Shown: one piece after another, positions 1 to 9,206 of the stretch | Layout: every line of letters begins with the position of its first letter | Position numbering within the stretch: the first letter of the stretch is position 1 | IMG/VR virus record: IMGVR_UViG_3300010885_027186 | Span: 1-54,780 of that record | Strand: one strand, 5' to 3' | Origin: a virus | DNA: 54,780 nt | Notes under the pieces: generated by a model | What the model was told of the DNA's origin: nothing | The model's database searches: none | Seen by the model: only the letters and a program-made list of their open reading frames with translations | Made by a program: the position numbers and the translations under genes

Positions 1-30
1 AATCCAGGGTTCTAATTGAGTTTAAATCAA

Positions 31-492
31 TTAAGCTAGTTTGAAGCCAGCAGTTGTAACGTCTGTACCAGTAACGTTAACACCTGTTACGGTGCCATCG
101 CTGGCTGTGATTTGAACGTTGCCAAGTGCACGGAGGCTAGCTTGCAATGTAGTTGTAGTCCAGGCAGCTTGTGGATACACACCAATGCTGATCTGACCAG
201 AGCTGTCAGCTTCAACTTGATACATAGCAACTGTAGCTGTGTTTTGGATGTTTTGCATTAGTTGGTTAACAACACCAGGAGTGAAAACACCACCTGAGTA
301 TGAACCCAGTTGTGTTGTCAAATCGATGTTCTGATTGGAACCGTTCTGAACAATAATCTTGAAGTAATCAAGCTTGGGGCCAGCCATCTGCACCAAGGCA
401 GCTGAGCTGATTGTACCAGTTTGTGAACCGTTGTTAACGTCTAACGCAAATACTGGTTGCGAATCACCATTGAAGGGTGGAAAATATGCCAT
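31..492 (-). CDS. Small virion-type protein, unknown function
   Basis: 153 residues, beta-prone and rich in Thr, Val, Gly and Asn, with almost no charged residues and no cysteine, which is typical of a phage structural or decoration protein. No catalytic motif is visible. It is preceded by AGGAG (complement of ctcct) and by a CTAAATA late-type box at 535-541, so late expression fits a virion role. The stop codon overlaps a TAATTGA/TCAATTA inverted repeat without a T-run. The role as a virion component is inferred from composition and promoter only. Confidence 0.6.
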   Translation of the reverse strand: MAYFPPFNGDSQPVFALDVNNGSQTGTISSAALVQMAGPKLDYFKIIVQNGSNQNIDLTTQLGSYSGGVFTPGVVNQLMQNIQNTATVAMYQVEADSSGQISIGVYPQAAWTTTTLQASLRALGNVQITASDGTVTGVNVTGTDVTTAGFKLA

Positions 493-534
493 TTTAAAAA
501 TCTCCTAAGTTAGTGGCCTTTCTGGGCCTACTTT

Positions 535-541
535 TATTTAG
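535..541 (-). promoter_or_regulatory. Late-type promoter box CTAAATA
   Basis: CTAAATA on the minus strand, 43 bases before the ATG of the small virion-type gene. It matches the T4 late consensus core (TATAAATA) in its last six bases. Confidence 0.5.
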
Positions 542-555
542 TCGATTGACAAAAA

Positions 556-2487
556 TCACTGTGGTTGAGGATTATTTCTAGCACGATTTTGTGCGGCAAA
601 AGCATCTGAACTAAAGCGTCCCACTGCTTTGCTGTAGCCTGCAGGGGTGGCCATGACCCAGCCTTCTTGTCCTGGATGCTGTGCATCTAGCTGACCGCGG
701 ATGCCTTCTTTGATGTCGTGCAGTAGTAAAAATGCTTCAAATGCGGCTGTCATCCCAGCTTGTCGCTGTGGGTCATTTACATAGTTGGCAATGTTGTTGT
801 ATTTGCTGGCAGTCACTTTGCCCTGCAACCATTTACCAAATTCAGGCAGTAGTGTTTGTGGATTCAGACGTTGTCCCACTTTGGTGTTAACATAGTCTAC
901 ACAAAGTTTAGCTAGGTCAGCAATCTTGGCATCACGCATGGCAGCAGGGTCAAACAAACGGTTAATATTGGTGCCCTGTGTGGCCACAATGTTTTGTAAC
1001 TGTTTGACCTTGCCAGCATCGGGTACAATAGAACTTGGTACACTTGTTGCAGGATCAGCTAGTAACAAGCCCGGAACAGGATTAAATTCAACACCTCTAA
1101 GTGGCTCACGTGGTGCGTTTTGATCTGCATACATGGTGTGCATGGCCACTCCCACTCGACTTGCACCAATACGTTTGCCCAGTGCGCTGTTTACAGGAAT
1201 TTTATATGTGACTGTGTTGGGAGTAAACACATACCGCCCGTTTTCCACAGGTGGTGTATCCATGTACAATAAGTCACCTTTAACATATCCACGGAAATCC
1301 CGGGGCAAGGCGGCATTTAACATGGGCCACAGTTGAGTATAGATAGGTGCTAGTTGTTCAACACGATTGCCTGCTTTGCCCTTGGCCACAGCACTAGCAT
1401 CACGTTGCGCCATGTTTCGAGTAATAGCATCGGGGCTAGTAAACAATCCGTCGTAGCCCTTGGCATCAAATCCTGATCCGTCTGTGAGCACAAACTCACC
1501 TGTTGTAGGCTTGCGGCCAAATATGATAGCAGGCTTACCGTCCCATTTCACAGTTGTAGTTTCGCCGGGCGCGGCAGCAGCCTGTTGCACAATGTTTAGT
1601 GCCTGCTGAATGCCTGCTGTGCCATTGCGGAATACCATGTCTTCCAGGTGCTCAATACCCTTGGCTTGCCCGCCTACTCCAGCTTGTTCAGCTTCTACAA
1701 GTGGTCGCATGCCTTGGTTCACAATGCGGTCACGTAGTCGAGCCAAGAAGTTGACTTCGTTGTACTCTATGTACAAGCTTTCTTTAACCTGCCCGGGCTC
1801 TTGTAAACCTTCACGAGCCAAGTATTCGCGGAAGTCTGCTAGTTTAGCATCACGCTGTGGATCTTTTGCTAGAGCTTGATAAATTGTTTCTACATTCTTT
1901 AAATCATTGCGATCATGCCCAGGGCCTAGTAATGCATTAGCCACGTAGTCGGGGTCCATGCCCCCGTTGACCAATTGGTTCGTAGTACGACTCAACATGC
2001 CGTTGGCACCAACTTTAAGCCCTTGTGATTTAGCAATTGAACTCATTAAAATGTTTCTGTACACACCTTTGTAGTTGCTGTCTGTTCCGCCAGCATAAAA
2101 GAATGTGCCCCAATCCAGGTTAGGGAAAAACATAAAGTCCGTTTGTACATAGCCATTTTTGGGATCGCCAGCAATGGGTGTCTTAAAGTGTACTTCGCCT
2201 TTTTTAACTACCCATTCACGTGGATCTTGTCCTTGGCTTTGTATGTATTGTGACAGCTTGGCCGCAACTTGATCTTTGTTGACATCGTTTAAATCAACAG
2301 CCATGTCTAGGTCACCTGAGCTGGCAGCTCGACCAGTGGATCCCAGCCAGCGATCCTGTGGAAATTTGATACCTGTTACTTTTTCCAACCAGGCTGCAGT
2401 AGCAGGTACGTCGGCCTTGTTGATACGCTGTGTTAAGGGTTGTCCTTGGGCATCTTTAAATACATTGCCGCCTTCATTAATCTGCAT
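556..2487 (-). CDS. Large protein with a pol-beta-type NTase motif set and a ligase-like KxDG motif
   Basis: 643 residues. An N-terminal module has the pol-beta nucleotidyltransferase signature: GS at 49-50, D59-x-D61 (SSGDLDMAVD) and a third acidic residue D117 in the strand VQTDFMFF. A second module has KWDGKPA (K314), which resembles motif I of ATP/NAD-dependent nucleic acid ligases, followed by YVKGDLLY (401-408, like motif III) and VTYKI (about 426-430, like motif V). The protein starts MQINEGG, so it could carry a prohead-protease-type LxE/G site. Similar proteins occur in marine T4-like phages, to my recollection as an uncharacterised family. Activity on nucleic acid is inference; no substrate can be read from the sequence. 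It overlaps the next upstream gene by 11 bases. Confidence 0.75.
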   Translation of the reverse strand: MQINEGGNVFKDAQGQPLTQRINKADVPATAAWLEKVTGIKFPQDRWLGSTGRAASSGDLDMAVDLNDVNKDQVAAKLSQYIQSQGQDPREWVVKKGEVHFKTPIAGDPKNGYVQTDFMFFPNLDWGTFFYAGGTDSNYKGVYRNILMSSIAKSQGLKVGANGMLSRTTNQLVNGGMDPDYVANALLGPGHDRNDLKNVETIYQALAKDPQRDAKLADFREYLAREGLQEPGQVKESLYIEYNEVNFLARLRDRIVNQGMRPLVEAEQAGVGGQAKGIEHLEDMVFRNGTAGIQQALNIVQQAAAAPGETTTVKWDGKPAIIFGRKPTTGEFVLTDGSGFDAKGYDGLFTSPDAITRNMAQRDASAVAKGKAGNRVEQLAPIYTQLWPMLNAALPRDFRGYVKGDLLYMDTPPVENGRYVFTPNTVTYKIPVNSALGKRIGASRVGVAMHTMYADQNAPREPLRGVEFNPVPGLLLADPATSVPSSIVPDAGKVKQLQNIVATQGTNINRLFDPAAMRDAKIADLAKLCVDYVNTKVGQRLNPQTLLPEFGKWLQGKVTASKYNNIANYVNDPQRQAGMTAAFEAFLLLHDIKEGIRGQLDAQHPGQEGWVMATPAGYSKAVGRFSSDAFAAQNRARNNPQPQ

Positions 2488-2734
2488 CTGTGCGCCTTAC
2501 TGATCTTACAAACTTACTTGGGTCCCGGTCACGAATGGCGTTTAGCAATTTTCTTGTTAGGTTTTCTGCTTGGTCCGGTGGGTAATTAGATTCAATTTGT
2601 TCAATCAAACGAATAGCACCTGCAATAACATTGCTTGCACGACTTTCAATGATGTACCGACGGTCGTGATCAGGATGTCTTTCTGAATAGATTGACTCTA
2701 GTTCTTCTAAGATGCTCCGTGTTTTTTTCTGCAT
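2477..2734 (-). CDS. Small conserved-type hypothetical protein
   Basis: 85 residues, charged and helical. It starts MQKKTRSILEELESIY and contains an RYIIESRASNVI segment and an amphipathic C-terminal half rich in Arg and Asp. It lies directly upstream of the 643-residue NTase/ligase-like gene and overlaps it by 11 bases, so the two are probably co-translated. The ATG is 18 bases from a CTAAATA box. I do not recognise a fold or function. It could be a small partner of the downstream protein, judged by position only. Confidence 0.6.
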   Translation of the reverse strand: MQKKTRSILEELESIYSERHPDHDRRYIIESRASNVIAGAIRLIEQIESNYPPDQAENLTRKLLNAIRDRDPSKFVRSVRRTDAD

Positions 2735-2752
2735 AATTGTTTGATTTTTATT

Positions 2753-2759
2753 TATTTAG
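2753..2759 (-). promoter_or_regulatory. Late-type promoter box CTAAATA
   Basis: CTAAATA on the minus strand within a run of TATTTATTT-like sequence. It lies 18 bases before the ATG at 2734, in the gap between divergent genes. Confidence 0.4.
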
Positions 2760-2763
2760 TGAA

Positions 2764-3981
2764 ATGGTACCTATAAGTATTGGGATGGACAACGCCTTCC
2801 CCCAACCTTACCACAGTCAATTTGATTTGCGTGGCGAGTCTATGACATGTTACGGCTCTGATTTTAGAAATATCATTGATTATACGTTCAACAATCAAGG
2901 TTATCGATCCTTGGAAGATTTTGAAATAACCGACAAAGATCCATTATTGGTATGTTTAGGTAGCAGTATTGCTACCGGGCACGGACTTGAATTATCACAA
3001 TCATTCTCAAGTATTATAGCACAAAAGTTCAACAAAAAGCTATGGAATCTAGGCCAAGGATGTTTTAGATCCAGTAATCAAACCATGCTGGAACAAGTGG
3101 AATTTTTGGTCACTACAGATCTAAACATAGATTATTGGGTGATACAATTCACGCATATAAATCGCCAGGGCAATCGATCCAACAGCTATGTTGAACTAGA
3201 CAATGAAATTTGTATCAAAAACTTTTGTGACATACTAAACAAAATAACTCGGTTGTTAGCAGGTAAAAAATGGTGTTGGCTGTTAACTGATTGGAGTGGC
3301 AGTAAGTTTCCGAATTGGGTAACCAGCCACCCCAATAAAATTGCCATAGACCCCGACAGCGTGGATTTTGTCCCTGTAGCAGGCTACGAGCACTTGGCAC
3401 CGGGCGACCATGCAATTCGAATGTTAAGGGTGCACCCCGGTCCAGAGTGGAATTTAGTTATTGCCAATCAGATTATCAACTACTTTGATATGCATGCTAC
3501 TATTAGTGGCACTTATTGGCGTAACAAGCAAGTGGGCAATACCGATGTGTTACTTGCACAAGAAGTAGCTTGTGTTAATTTTTTAAAAAAATACCAAAAT
3601 TTAACATGGTGTTGGCAAGGGTTTTCGGATAATTTTTTTAATTACTGCAACAAAAAGTTTGTAATAAACAACACTGATTACACTGGAGTGATAATCATCA
3701 ACAGCCTGATAGGGGTAACACCACGACACTTTGTTGAGTATGTTGATTCTTTGTTGCATGACAATGTTCAAGCAGTTTATTTGGCTATAAATCGTTACGA
3801 GTTTATCCCAACTAATGACTTAAACATTAACTATCACGATGACCTAGGACAAAGTATTCGGCAGATAGTACAACATATTTCAAAACCGTTTCAACCTCTA
3901 GCATGGGACTGCCCAGAAATCAATGGGAATCATTTTGTGGGTATGCATGGACTAGATATTTTTGTTTATGAGCGTAATTAA
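2764..3981 (+). CDS. SGNH/GDSL-like hydrolase with an extra C-terminal domain
   Basis: The N-terminal half resembles an SGNH hydrolase. It has a nucleophile-type block CLGSSIATGHG, a second block LGQGCFRSSNQ, and a late His block VHPGPEWN, comparable with the DxxH block V. Such enzymes remove acyl or acetyl groups from glycans or lipids. The C-terminal 150 residues are unrelated to that fold and end in HFVGMHGLDIFVYERN. The start is taken as the first ATG; a TTG at 2737 in the same frame would add nine residues. No clear ribosome site precedes either. It overlaps the next gene by 14 bases. The enzymatic assignment is moderately sure because block III is weak. Confidence 0.6.
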   Translation: MVPISIGMDNAFPQPYHSQFDLRGESMTCYGSDFRNIIDYTFNNQGYRSLEDFEITDKDPLLVCLGSSIATGHGLELSQSFSSIIAQKFNKKLWNLGQGCFRSSNQTMLEQVEFLVTTDLNIDYWVIQFTHINRQGNRSNSYVELDNEICIKNFCDILNKITRLLAGKKWCWLLTDWSGSKFPNWVTSHPNKIAIDPDSVDFVPVAGYEHLAPGDHAIRMLRVHPGPEWNLVIANQIINYFDMHATISGTYWRNKQVGNTDVLLAQEVACVNFLKKYQNLTWCWQGFSDNFFNYCNKKFVINNTDYTGVIIINSLIGVTPRHFVEYVDSLLHDNVQAVYLAINRYEFIPTNDLNINYHDDLGQSIRQIVQHISKPFQPLAWDCPEINGNHFVGMHGLDIFVYERN

Positions 3982-4531
3982 TCACTATAGCCAACTTGAC
4001 ATACACTCGTTGCAACAAACAAGATTGTATGCACAAGGGCATCCGTTGATCAAACTCTGGCGTATGAAAAGAAGAAACATTGCGTTTACTGAGCCTTCCT
4101 GGGCCACTATGATCGATCAGGAACTAGATGGTGACTTTGTTTCTATCAACAGTGCTGGGTGGTATTTTGCCAACAATGCCAGGCATTGTATTGCAGTAGA
4201 GTCAAATCCGTTAAGCAAAAACTTTTGGACTGATGTACATATTGAGCATGATATCATGACATGGCATCCCACTTATCTTGGGCCGCAGACCGTGTTGGCA
4301 TATTTCTCAGATGAACATCGTTACTGTACCATGGACGAGTTTGTGGGCTTTTGCGAACTTTGGTTGCAGTATCATCCCAAGCTTGTGATTGGGCTAGATC
4401 CTACAAAACTCAAATTCAATTATTTAAAATTTGATTTTGTTGATCACTTGTGTCAACGGCTACCATCAGCACATGTCAACACGCTCAGTTGTAAAGATTT
4501 TCATTTGTTGTTTACTATTGTAAAATTATGA
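3968..4531 (+). CDS. Unknown protein, possibly methyltransferase-like
   Basis: 187 residues from the ATG at 3968 (a TTG two codons upstream is possible). The central part VSINSAGWYF...AVESNPLSK looks like the first two strands of a class I methyltransferase (a glycine-containing turn followed by an acidic residue ending strand 2), but the glycine loop is poor. An SAGYY/SAGWYF segment is shared with the protein at 14709-15401. It overlaps the upstream hydrolase and the downstream gene (ATGA), so the three form one translational unit. Function is not established. Confidence 0.55.
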   Translation: MSVINHYSQLDIHSLQQTRLYAQGHPLIKLWRMKRRNIAFTEPSWATMIDQELDGDFVSINSAGWYFANNARHCIAVESNPLSKNFWTDVHIEHDIMTWHPTYLGPQTVLAYFSDEHRYCTMDEFVGFCELWLQYHPKLVIGLDPTKLKFNYLKFDFVDHLCQRLPSAHVNTLSCKDFHLLFTIVKL

Positions 4532-5277
4532 AAACGTTAATCTGGTTTCGAGAAGGCCTAAGCGGCCATTATTTTAAATCTCTAGTAGATGATCAACCAA
4601 CTGTTGTGTCATTCAGAATTGATCCTTGGTGGCCTGGGTTGTATGATGCACCGCCAGTGGTTGATCCAACAATTAACTGTGTTTGCCTCCACCCTATTCC
4701 TAATTTTGATACATCGGCATTTCAAACAGTTGTTACTATATTAGCACATGACAAAATTTATCATGCTGCCTACAATGTGTTTTATAAAAAACTCTTGGTA
4801 GAACACCAGTTAACCGAAGAACACAAAAATTGGCAACTTAACCCAGTTGCTTGGTATGATCGGGCCTACTATAACATACAAGAATATGTTGGCCTGTTTC
4901 AGCAAGATACCGTAAACAATACCATGCTAAATGTAATAAACTTTGATCATATACTACAAGAAGAATACATTGAATCAGTTTTTAAACAGTATTTCAACCG
5001 TGCCATGAGTGACAACATGAGGTCTATTGTTGCCCGCTATCGAGAACAACAACTTGGTATTGAATTACCTCTTGCAGGTACTGAAATGTCAGACATTGTG
5101 TCTACTATTCCTGATCAATATTTTGCACAAGCCCCTTGGTTTGCTGCCTATTGTATATACAAATACGAACACAATAACAAATTGGCCGAGACTGACCGGT
5201 TGTGGAGTATTGATTCTATTGAGCGTCCAATAGACAAGGAATTTTTACTGCAAATTGCTACTCAATACAACAGCTAG
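4528..5277 (+). CDS. Hypothetical protein
   Basis: 249 residues, starting at ATGA shared with the previous stop. It is rich in aromatic residues (Tyr, Phe, Trp), with WFREGLSGHYFKSLVDD near the start and a long Gln/Tyr-rich middle. I recognise no motif. It is the last gene of the plus-strand trio that begins with the SGNH-like hydrolase and ends tail-to-tail with the gp41 gene, sharing four bases. No terminator hairpin is visible at the convergence. A link to glycan modification is only suggested by position. Confidence 0.55.
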   Translation: MKTLIWFREGLSGHYFKSLVDDQPTVVSFRIDPWWPGLYDAPPVVDPTINCVCLHPIPNFDTSAFQTVVTILAHDKIYHAAYNVFYKKLLVEHQLTEEHKNWQLNPVAWYDRAYYNIQEYVGLFQQDTVNNTMLNVINFDHILQEEYIESVFKQYFNRAMSDNMRSIVARYREQQLGIELPLAGTEMSDIVSTIPDQYFAQAPWFAAYCIYKYEHNNKLAETDRLWSIDSIERPIDKEFLLQIATQYNS

Positions 5278-6716
5278 GATTGTTTGATCTGTCCCAACAA
5301 TTGTTTCAACTTGGCACTTTGTATGTCTGCTGTAACCTTGGGTGCTTGCTCCCAAGCCGGGGTTCCTGTAGGCCGTTCCCATTTGGCGTTGGTATTACCT
5401 TCAACTTCATCAGCAGAGCGGGCTTGGCTTTTGGCCTTGATTGACTCCATAATTGAGCTGGTGGGTGCTCGAGATCCGTTACCTTCATCGCCGCCTTCAT
5501 CAGTAATACGCATGGTTTCAATGTTATACTCCAAATCAATTTTTTGACCAACGCCGGTCGAGCTTCGAGATTTCATACATTGAATCTGATACTTGCCACG
5601 CTCTTTCATGGCACGACTAGTAAAGATACCAAAAACATTATCTGCTGTGTTGATTTTAGAGATACCACCTGAAATATGTGAGTGGTCAAATTCAATTTCT
5701 TCCACAGCCGATCGATTCAACTGTGATGCAGTTACCATTAAGATGCCTAACTCTTTGGCCAAGTTACGCAGTTCTTCTGACACATACTTGTCTTTTACAA
5801 ACAAGTCGTTGGGACTGACCTTTGCACTCACAGGCATCAGCAAATCCAAGTAGTCAATCATCATGAAGTCTACTCGAATACCTGTTTGGATCTGTACTTC
5901 TTTAATGTAACTGCGAATGTCATTGATATTGCTTTGTGCTGGTAATGCTTTCACACGATACTGCCCAGACTTTTTCTGCACCATCTTGACTTTTAGTGTT
6001 GTAGTGTCAATATCTTTGCGAATGTCTTTGGTACTCATGTTAGTCAACATGGCATCTGTTCGCAAACTAGTAAGTTCTTCTGATAGTTCTAGTGTAACGT
6101 AAACGCCGCTGAGTCCTTGTTGCAACCAATTAAGCGCAATGTTCATCATAACAAGACTCTTACCTGAACCTGAACCGCCTGCAAAGATGTTGAGTTCACC
6201 TCGACTGAATCCACCATACAACAATCTATCCAGTTGTGGCCAGCCTGTGCTAACTTGTCCACCTGAGTTAAAGTATTTGTTGATACGTGCCGCAGGATCA
6301 TCAAAGTAATCTGTACCCATGTCCTTGGTAAGTGATATTTGTACAGCATCCTTGATGAGTTTTTCTACTGGATCAAACTCGCCTTTCTCTAACAAGTCTG
6401 CTGCCTTGAGAATTGCACGTTCAAGTTCTTGGCGCTTGGTAAATGCCTCAAACTCTTCCATGAACCAAGCAAAGTGCCCTTCGTTTAGGTCAGGTACATG
6501 TTCTAGCTTAACGCCAGTTGTGGCTGCAATTTGTGTGCGGTCAGGCAGTGTTTTATGTTTGTCACTGTGTTCTTCGATAAACTCTGCGGCTTTGCGCAAA
6601 CTCTTGTCAAAGTTGTTGGGATTATAGATGTTTTGTACCCGCACATAACTCTGTGCGTCTTCAAGCATCATTTCAAGGAATAGTTTTTGGACGTCAAGTC
6701 CGTATTCTTTTAACAA
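5274..6716 (-). CDS. 41: Replicative DNA helicase gp41 (DnaB family)
   Basis: Hexameric 5'-3' helicase that unwinds the fork and works with primase gp61. The N-terminal helical domain (about 1-125) is followed by a RecA-like core with Walker A GGSGSGKS (180-187), the strand GVYVTLELSEE, Walker B FMMIDYLDLL (about 290) and a sensor segment MVTASQLNRS, all in DnaB order. The length of 480 residues is normal for the family. The start is TTG, nine bases after AAGGA; no upstream ATG exists in frame, and the conserved N-terminus KLFLEMMLEDAQSYVR begins soon after. The start overlaps the end of the primase gene by 23 bases, so the two are translationally coupled. Confidence 0.93.
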   Translation of the reverse strand: MLKEYGLDVQKLFLEMMLEDAQSYVRVQNIYNPNNFDKSLRKAAEFIEEHSDKHKTLPDRTQIAATTGVKLEHVPDLNEGHFAWFMEEFEAFTKRQELERAILKAADLLEKGEFDPVEKLIKDAVQISLTKDMGTDYFDDPAARINKYFNSGGQVSTGWPQLDRLLYGGFSRGELNIFAGGSGSGKSLVMMNIALNWLQQGLSGVYVTLELSEELTSLRTDAMLTNMSTKDIRKDIDTTTLKVKMVQKKSGQYRVKALPAQSNINDIRSYIKEVQIQTGIRVDFMMIDYLDLLMPVSAKVSPNDLFVKDKYVSEELRNLAKELGILMVTASQLNRSAVEEIEFDHSHISGGISKINTADNVFGIFTSRAMKERGKYQIQCMKSRSSTGVGQKIDLEYNIETMRITDEGGDEGNGSRAPTSSIMESIKAKSQARSADEVEGNTNAKWERPTGTPAWEQAPKVTADIQSAKLKQLLGQIKQS

Positions 6717-7677
6717 GTTGTTTTTTCCTTAATTCAATTTTGATTTTACTAGTTTCCCTAGCTTGCATTATAGTCAGTAGCGCACCCAACCGCCCGTATT
6801 CAATCACTGCATCATTAACATCCTTAACATGGTTGGGCCAATCAGGAATACTAACTGCCCAACCTAGTTCTACTGCACGATCAATTAGTGCAACACCTGC
6901 GGCGTCCATGTCAGGTACTACAGTAACTGGTCTACCTAGACTGCGTATGAGTCTTGCTTGCCCATCACTAATGGTATTATGCATTACTGCTAGACCGCCA
7001 ATGCTGAGCGCATCAAAGATGCCTTCCATTACCAGTACATGTTCCCAATCAGCATGTTGCAAATCCATTCCAAACACATAGTTGGGCTGGCTGTCGGAAA
7101 TGTACTTAGGCTGTTTGTTGTCGAGAAATCTACATGTATAACCCACAATCTGGTCATTATGGGTAAACGGAATTACCACATGTGGGCGTGTCCAGTGTAT
7201 GCCATCATTCTGTTGTTGTATCATGATTGGAAAGTCATCAGGTACACACCTAGATTGTACATATTCTCGGTACGTGCCTTGTTCAGTTAACAACTCAGCA
7301 AATGGTGGCAAGTCACGCTCTTCAAATTCAATAGCACTCAGTGTGTTAAATGTTCGTTGACGATCTTCTAGTATGCCGTGTATGTTACGATGTTTGAGAC
7401 TTTCCAGATTGAGATGCTCAATTTCATTATCTGGAACACCCATCCAGCTCAAGAGCCTGCGGGCTTTAAAGCTCACTGAGCGGCCAAGGATAAAGCTAGC
7501 GGTGTATCCACAATTGAAGCAGTGATAACTCCAACCCTGATCTGTTGCCTTAAGTCCACCACGCCCACGCTTGTCAGTGTTGGCTCCGTTGTGATGGCAA
7601 CACACAGCATTAAAACTCACCCAACCACTAGGTGTTTGTTTGCGTTTACCTGGAAGATAAGAAAGTATGTCAATCAC
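6694..7677 (-). CDS. 61: DNA primase gp61
   Basis: Makes RNA primers for lagging-strand synthesis with gp41. The N-terminus has a zinc-binding cluster with CCHH (26-29) and HCFNCG (52-57). The middle and C-terminal part carry a TOPRIM-type fold with VLVMEGIFDALSIGG and TVVPDMDAAG, giving the conserved Glu and the DxD. Its 327 residues match the family. The start codon is GTG within GTGA shared with the stop of the upstream SGNH gene. Order primase then helicase with overlap is as expected for marine T4-like phages. Confidence 0.92.
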   Translation of the reverse strand: MIDILSYLPGKRKQTPSGWVSFNAVCCHHNGANTDKRGRGGLKATDQGWSYHCFNCGYTASFILGRSVSFKARRLLSWMGVPDNEIEHLNLESLKHRNIHGILEDRQRTFNTLSAIEFEERDLPPFAELLTEQGTYREYVQSRCVPDDFPIMIQQQNDGIHWTRPHVVIPFTHNDQIVGYTCRFLDNKQPKYISDSQPNYVFGMDLQHADWEHVLVMEGIFDALSIGGLAVMHNTISDGQARLIRSLGRPVTVVPDMDAAGVALIDRAVELGWAVSIPDWPNHVKDVNDAVIEYGRLGALLTIMQARETSKIKIELRKKQLVKRIRT

Positions 7678-8405
7678 TGTGCTAGTATAGCACGTTCAAG
7701 TTCAATAATCAAGCTATCGCGGAGAACCGCATGCCCTTTTTCATTCGGGTGCCCTTGAGGGGCAAACAAATCATCATGGTTGGCACATGAGCGTAACACA
7801 TGATCCAGTGATTGGGTTGGCCAGATAAGTGTCGAGCATGGCATGTTTAGTATGCCAAACATGGTGTTAAACTGCAACAAAGGGCCTGTTTCATATCTTG
7901 ACTGCCCTTCAAAAAACAGCACTGTTTGTTGGTAATTCAATTTGTGTACGGCATCACAATCAGTTAATGCCATGTGATGTTTGACCATTTGTGTCCATAT
8001 GGAACTAGGGCCTGCTCCACCACCATGGATCCAAGCATTGTGTACAAATCGATTCCAAGGAGGGTCATTAGAATAGGCCACATGATCGGGATTGTAAAAT
8101 GTTTGTCTGTTGGGATCAGTTAATCCAACTAGTACCGCGCATTGATCAAGCGGGATAGTTTCGTGTTCGCGCCACCAAAGGTAAGTCCAAATAGTACTTT
8201 GCAAGCTGCCGCCCGGAATACCAAAGTTTTCTGTTGGCACTCCATAATGTGCGCCTAGCTGGCCAAGAAAACAGTTACCTTCACGATAAGGTACATTTTC
8301 TATTATAACTGGGTGTGCATGTTCATGTGTGATTAATTCGGGATCAAGCAGTTCGTCGCCCCAGATCCACGAATCTCCAAATGCTACAATTTTATTAAAT
8401 TTCAT
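7674..8405 (-). CDS. SGNH/GDSL hydrolase
   Basis: 243 residues with block I AFGDSWIWGDE (Ser12), block II NFGIPGGSLQST, and block V HPNEKGH around residue 219-225, the usual Asp/His region with the His present. Such enzymes are esterases, often deacetylating sugars. The gene overlaps the primase gene (GTGA) and the virion-type gene upstream (ATGA), so it is expressed in the same unit as the replication proteins although its likely job is at a glycan or cell surface. A second SGNH-like protein is encoded at 2764-3981; they are not close in sequence. Confidence 0.75.
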   Translation of the reverse strand: MKFNKIVAFGDSWIWGDELLDPELITHEHAHPVIIENVPYREGNCFLGQLGAHYGVPTENFGIPGGSLQSTIWTYLWWREHETIPLDQCAVLVGLTDPNRQTFYNPDHVAYSNDPPWNRFVHNAWIHGGGAGPSSIWTQMVKHHMALTDCDAVHKLNYQQTVLFFEGQSRYETGPLLQFNTMFGILNMPCSTLIWPTQSLDHVLRSCANHDDLFAPQGHPNEKGHAVLRDSLIIELERAILAQ

Positions 8406-9190
8406 CTATACTGTATAAGATCAATATTACCGTTGTCGATACCAAGTTCAAGCCTAATGTAAGGATGGTATCCTTCTACATTTATGCCCAAGCGTTCGGT
8501 GCTGTTAGTAAAATTTATCTGATCTACAGTGTTACCAGTTTTTAAATCTTCAAAGGCAACGTTGTACCATTCCTGATTAGTGTCTGGTGAGAAAGTTGCA
8601 CCTTGCACCTGTAGGTTACCGGTAAACTTTAATGAGTCTAGCTGGAAGGTAGTCAATCCTGCGCCGTTGGTGCTTACAGTACTGGTATAGTATGTATTTC
8701 CTTGTGTGGGCTGTCCAGTGGGAATGGTCAGCACATCACTGGCCACAAATGCAGGATAAACTGAATCCACAATGTTGATAACACCACGTGCACCAGCTTG
8801 ATCATCTGTAAACACTGCTCGATCCAGTACACCCGAGGATATTTCAAGACTCCAGCTAGCAGGCTGTGCTTGGAAGTTTAGAGTTTCTGCAGAGGTAATT
8901 GTTACCTTGGCTCGCCCTAGAGTGTTGCTTAGACTTACCAGTTCTTTGGCAAACAAAAGATTTTGTCCGTCTTGGCTGATCATTCTAAACGTGAAAGTAG
9001 CACCTGTAATGTTTACAGGTTTCTGATCTTGATTTTGGAACTGGAACAATAAAACATTGTCCACTCCCAAGTTGAGAGTTAAATTTTTAGCGTACACTGG
9101 GTCCCACCTCCGGTCAAAAAATGCCCCCGTGATGTCCACCAATAATACCGTCTGGATTTGTTGATATAAATAGGCTGTGGTTGAATACAT
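8402..9190 (-). CDS. Virion-type beta-rich protein, possibly baseplate or fibre
   Basis: 262 residues. The first 110 residues (LTLNLGVDNVLLFQFQNQDQ, then ITGATFTFRMI) resemble the N-terminal domain of phage baseplate upper or receptor-binding proteins of the BppU type. The rest is beta-rich, has no cysteine, and ends in LELGIDNGNIDLIQYR. A structural role is inferred from composition and that resemblance. It is the promoter-proximal gene of a unit that continues into SGNH hydrolase, primase and helicase, which is an odd grouping. AGGA precedes the ATG, with an ATAAATA box 17 bases upstream. Confidence 0.6.
   Translation of the reverse strand: MYSTTAYLYQQIQTVLLVDITGAFFDRRWDPVYAKNLTLNLGVDNVLLFQFQNQDQKPVNITGATFTFRMISQDGQNLLFAKELVSLSNTLGRAKVTITSAETLNFQAQPASWSLEISSGVLDRAVFTDDQAGARGVINIVDSVYPAFVASDVLTIPTGQPTQGNTYYTSTVSTNGAGLTTFQLDSLKFTGNLQVQGATFSPDTNQEWYNVAFEDLKTGNTVDQINFTNSTERLGINVEGYHPYIRLELGIDNGNIDLIQYR
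9165..9172 (+). promoter_or_regulatory. Exact T4 late promoter box TATAAATA
   Basis: TATAAATA on the plus strand, 39 bases before the ATG at 9212. It lies inside the first codons of the divergent minus-strand gene. The predicted leader of about 34 bases contains GAGG at 9203-9206, five bases from the ATG. Confidence 0.65.
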
Positions 9191-9206
9191 AAAGGAGTCC
9201 TAGAGG

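Noticed and set aside
2737-2763. TTG start for the SGNH-like gene at 2737
   Set aside because: The first codons lie in AT-rich promoter-like sequence without a ribosome site; the ATG at 2764 keeps all motifs.
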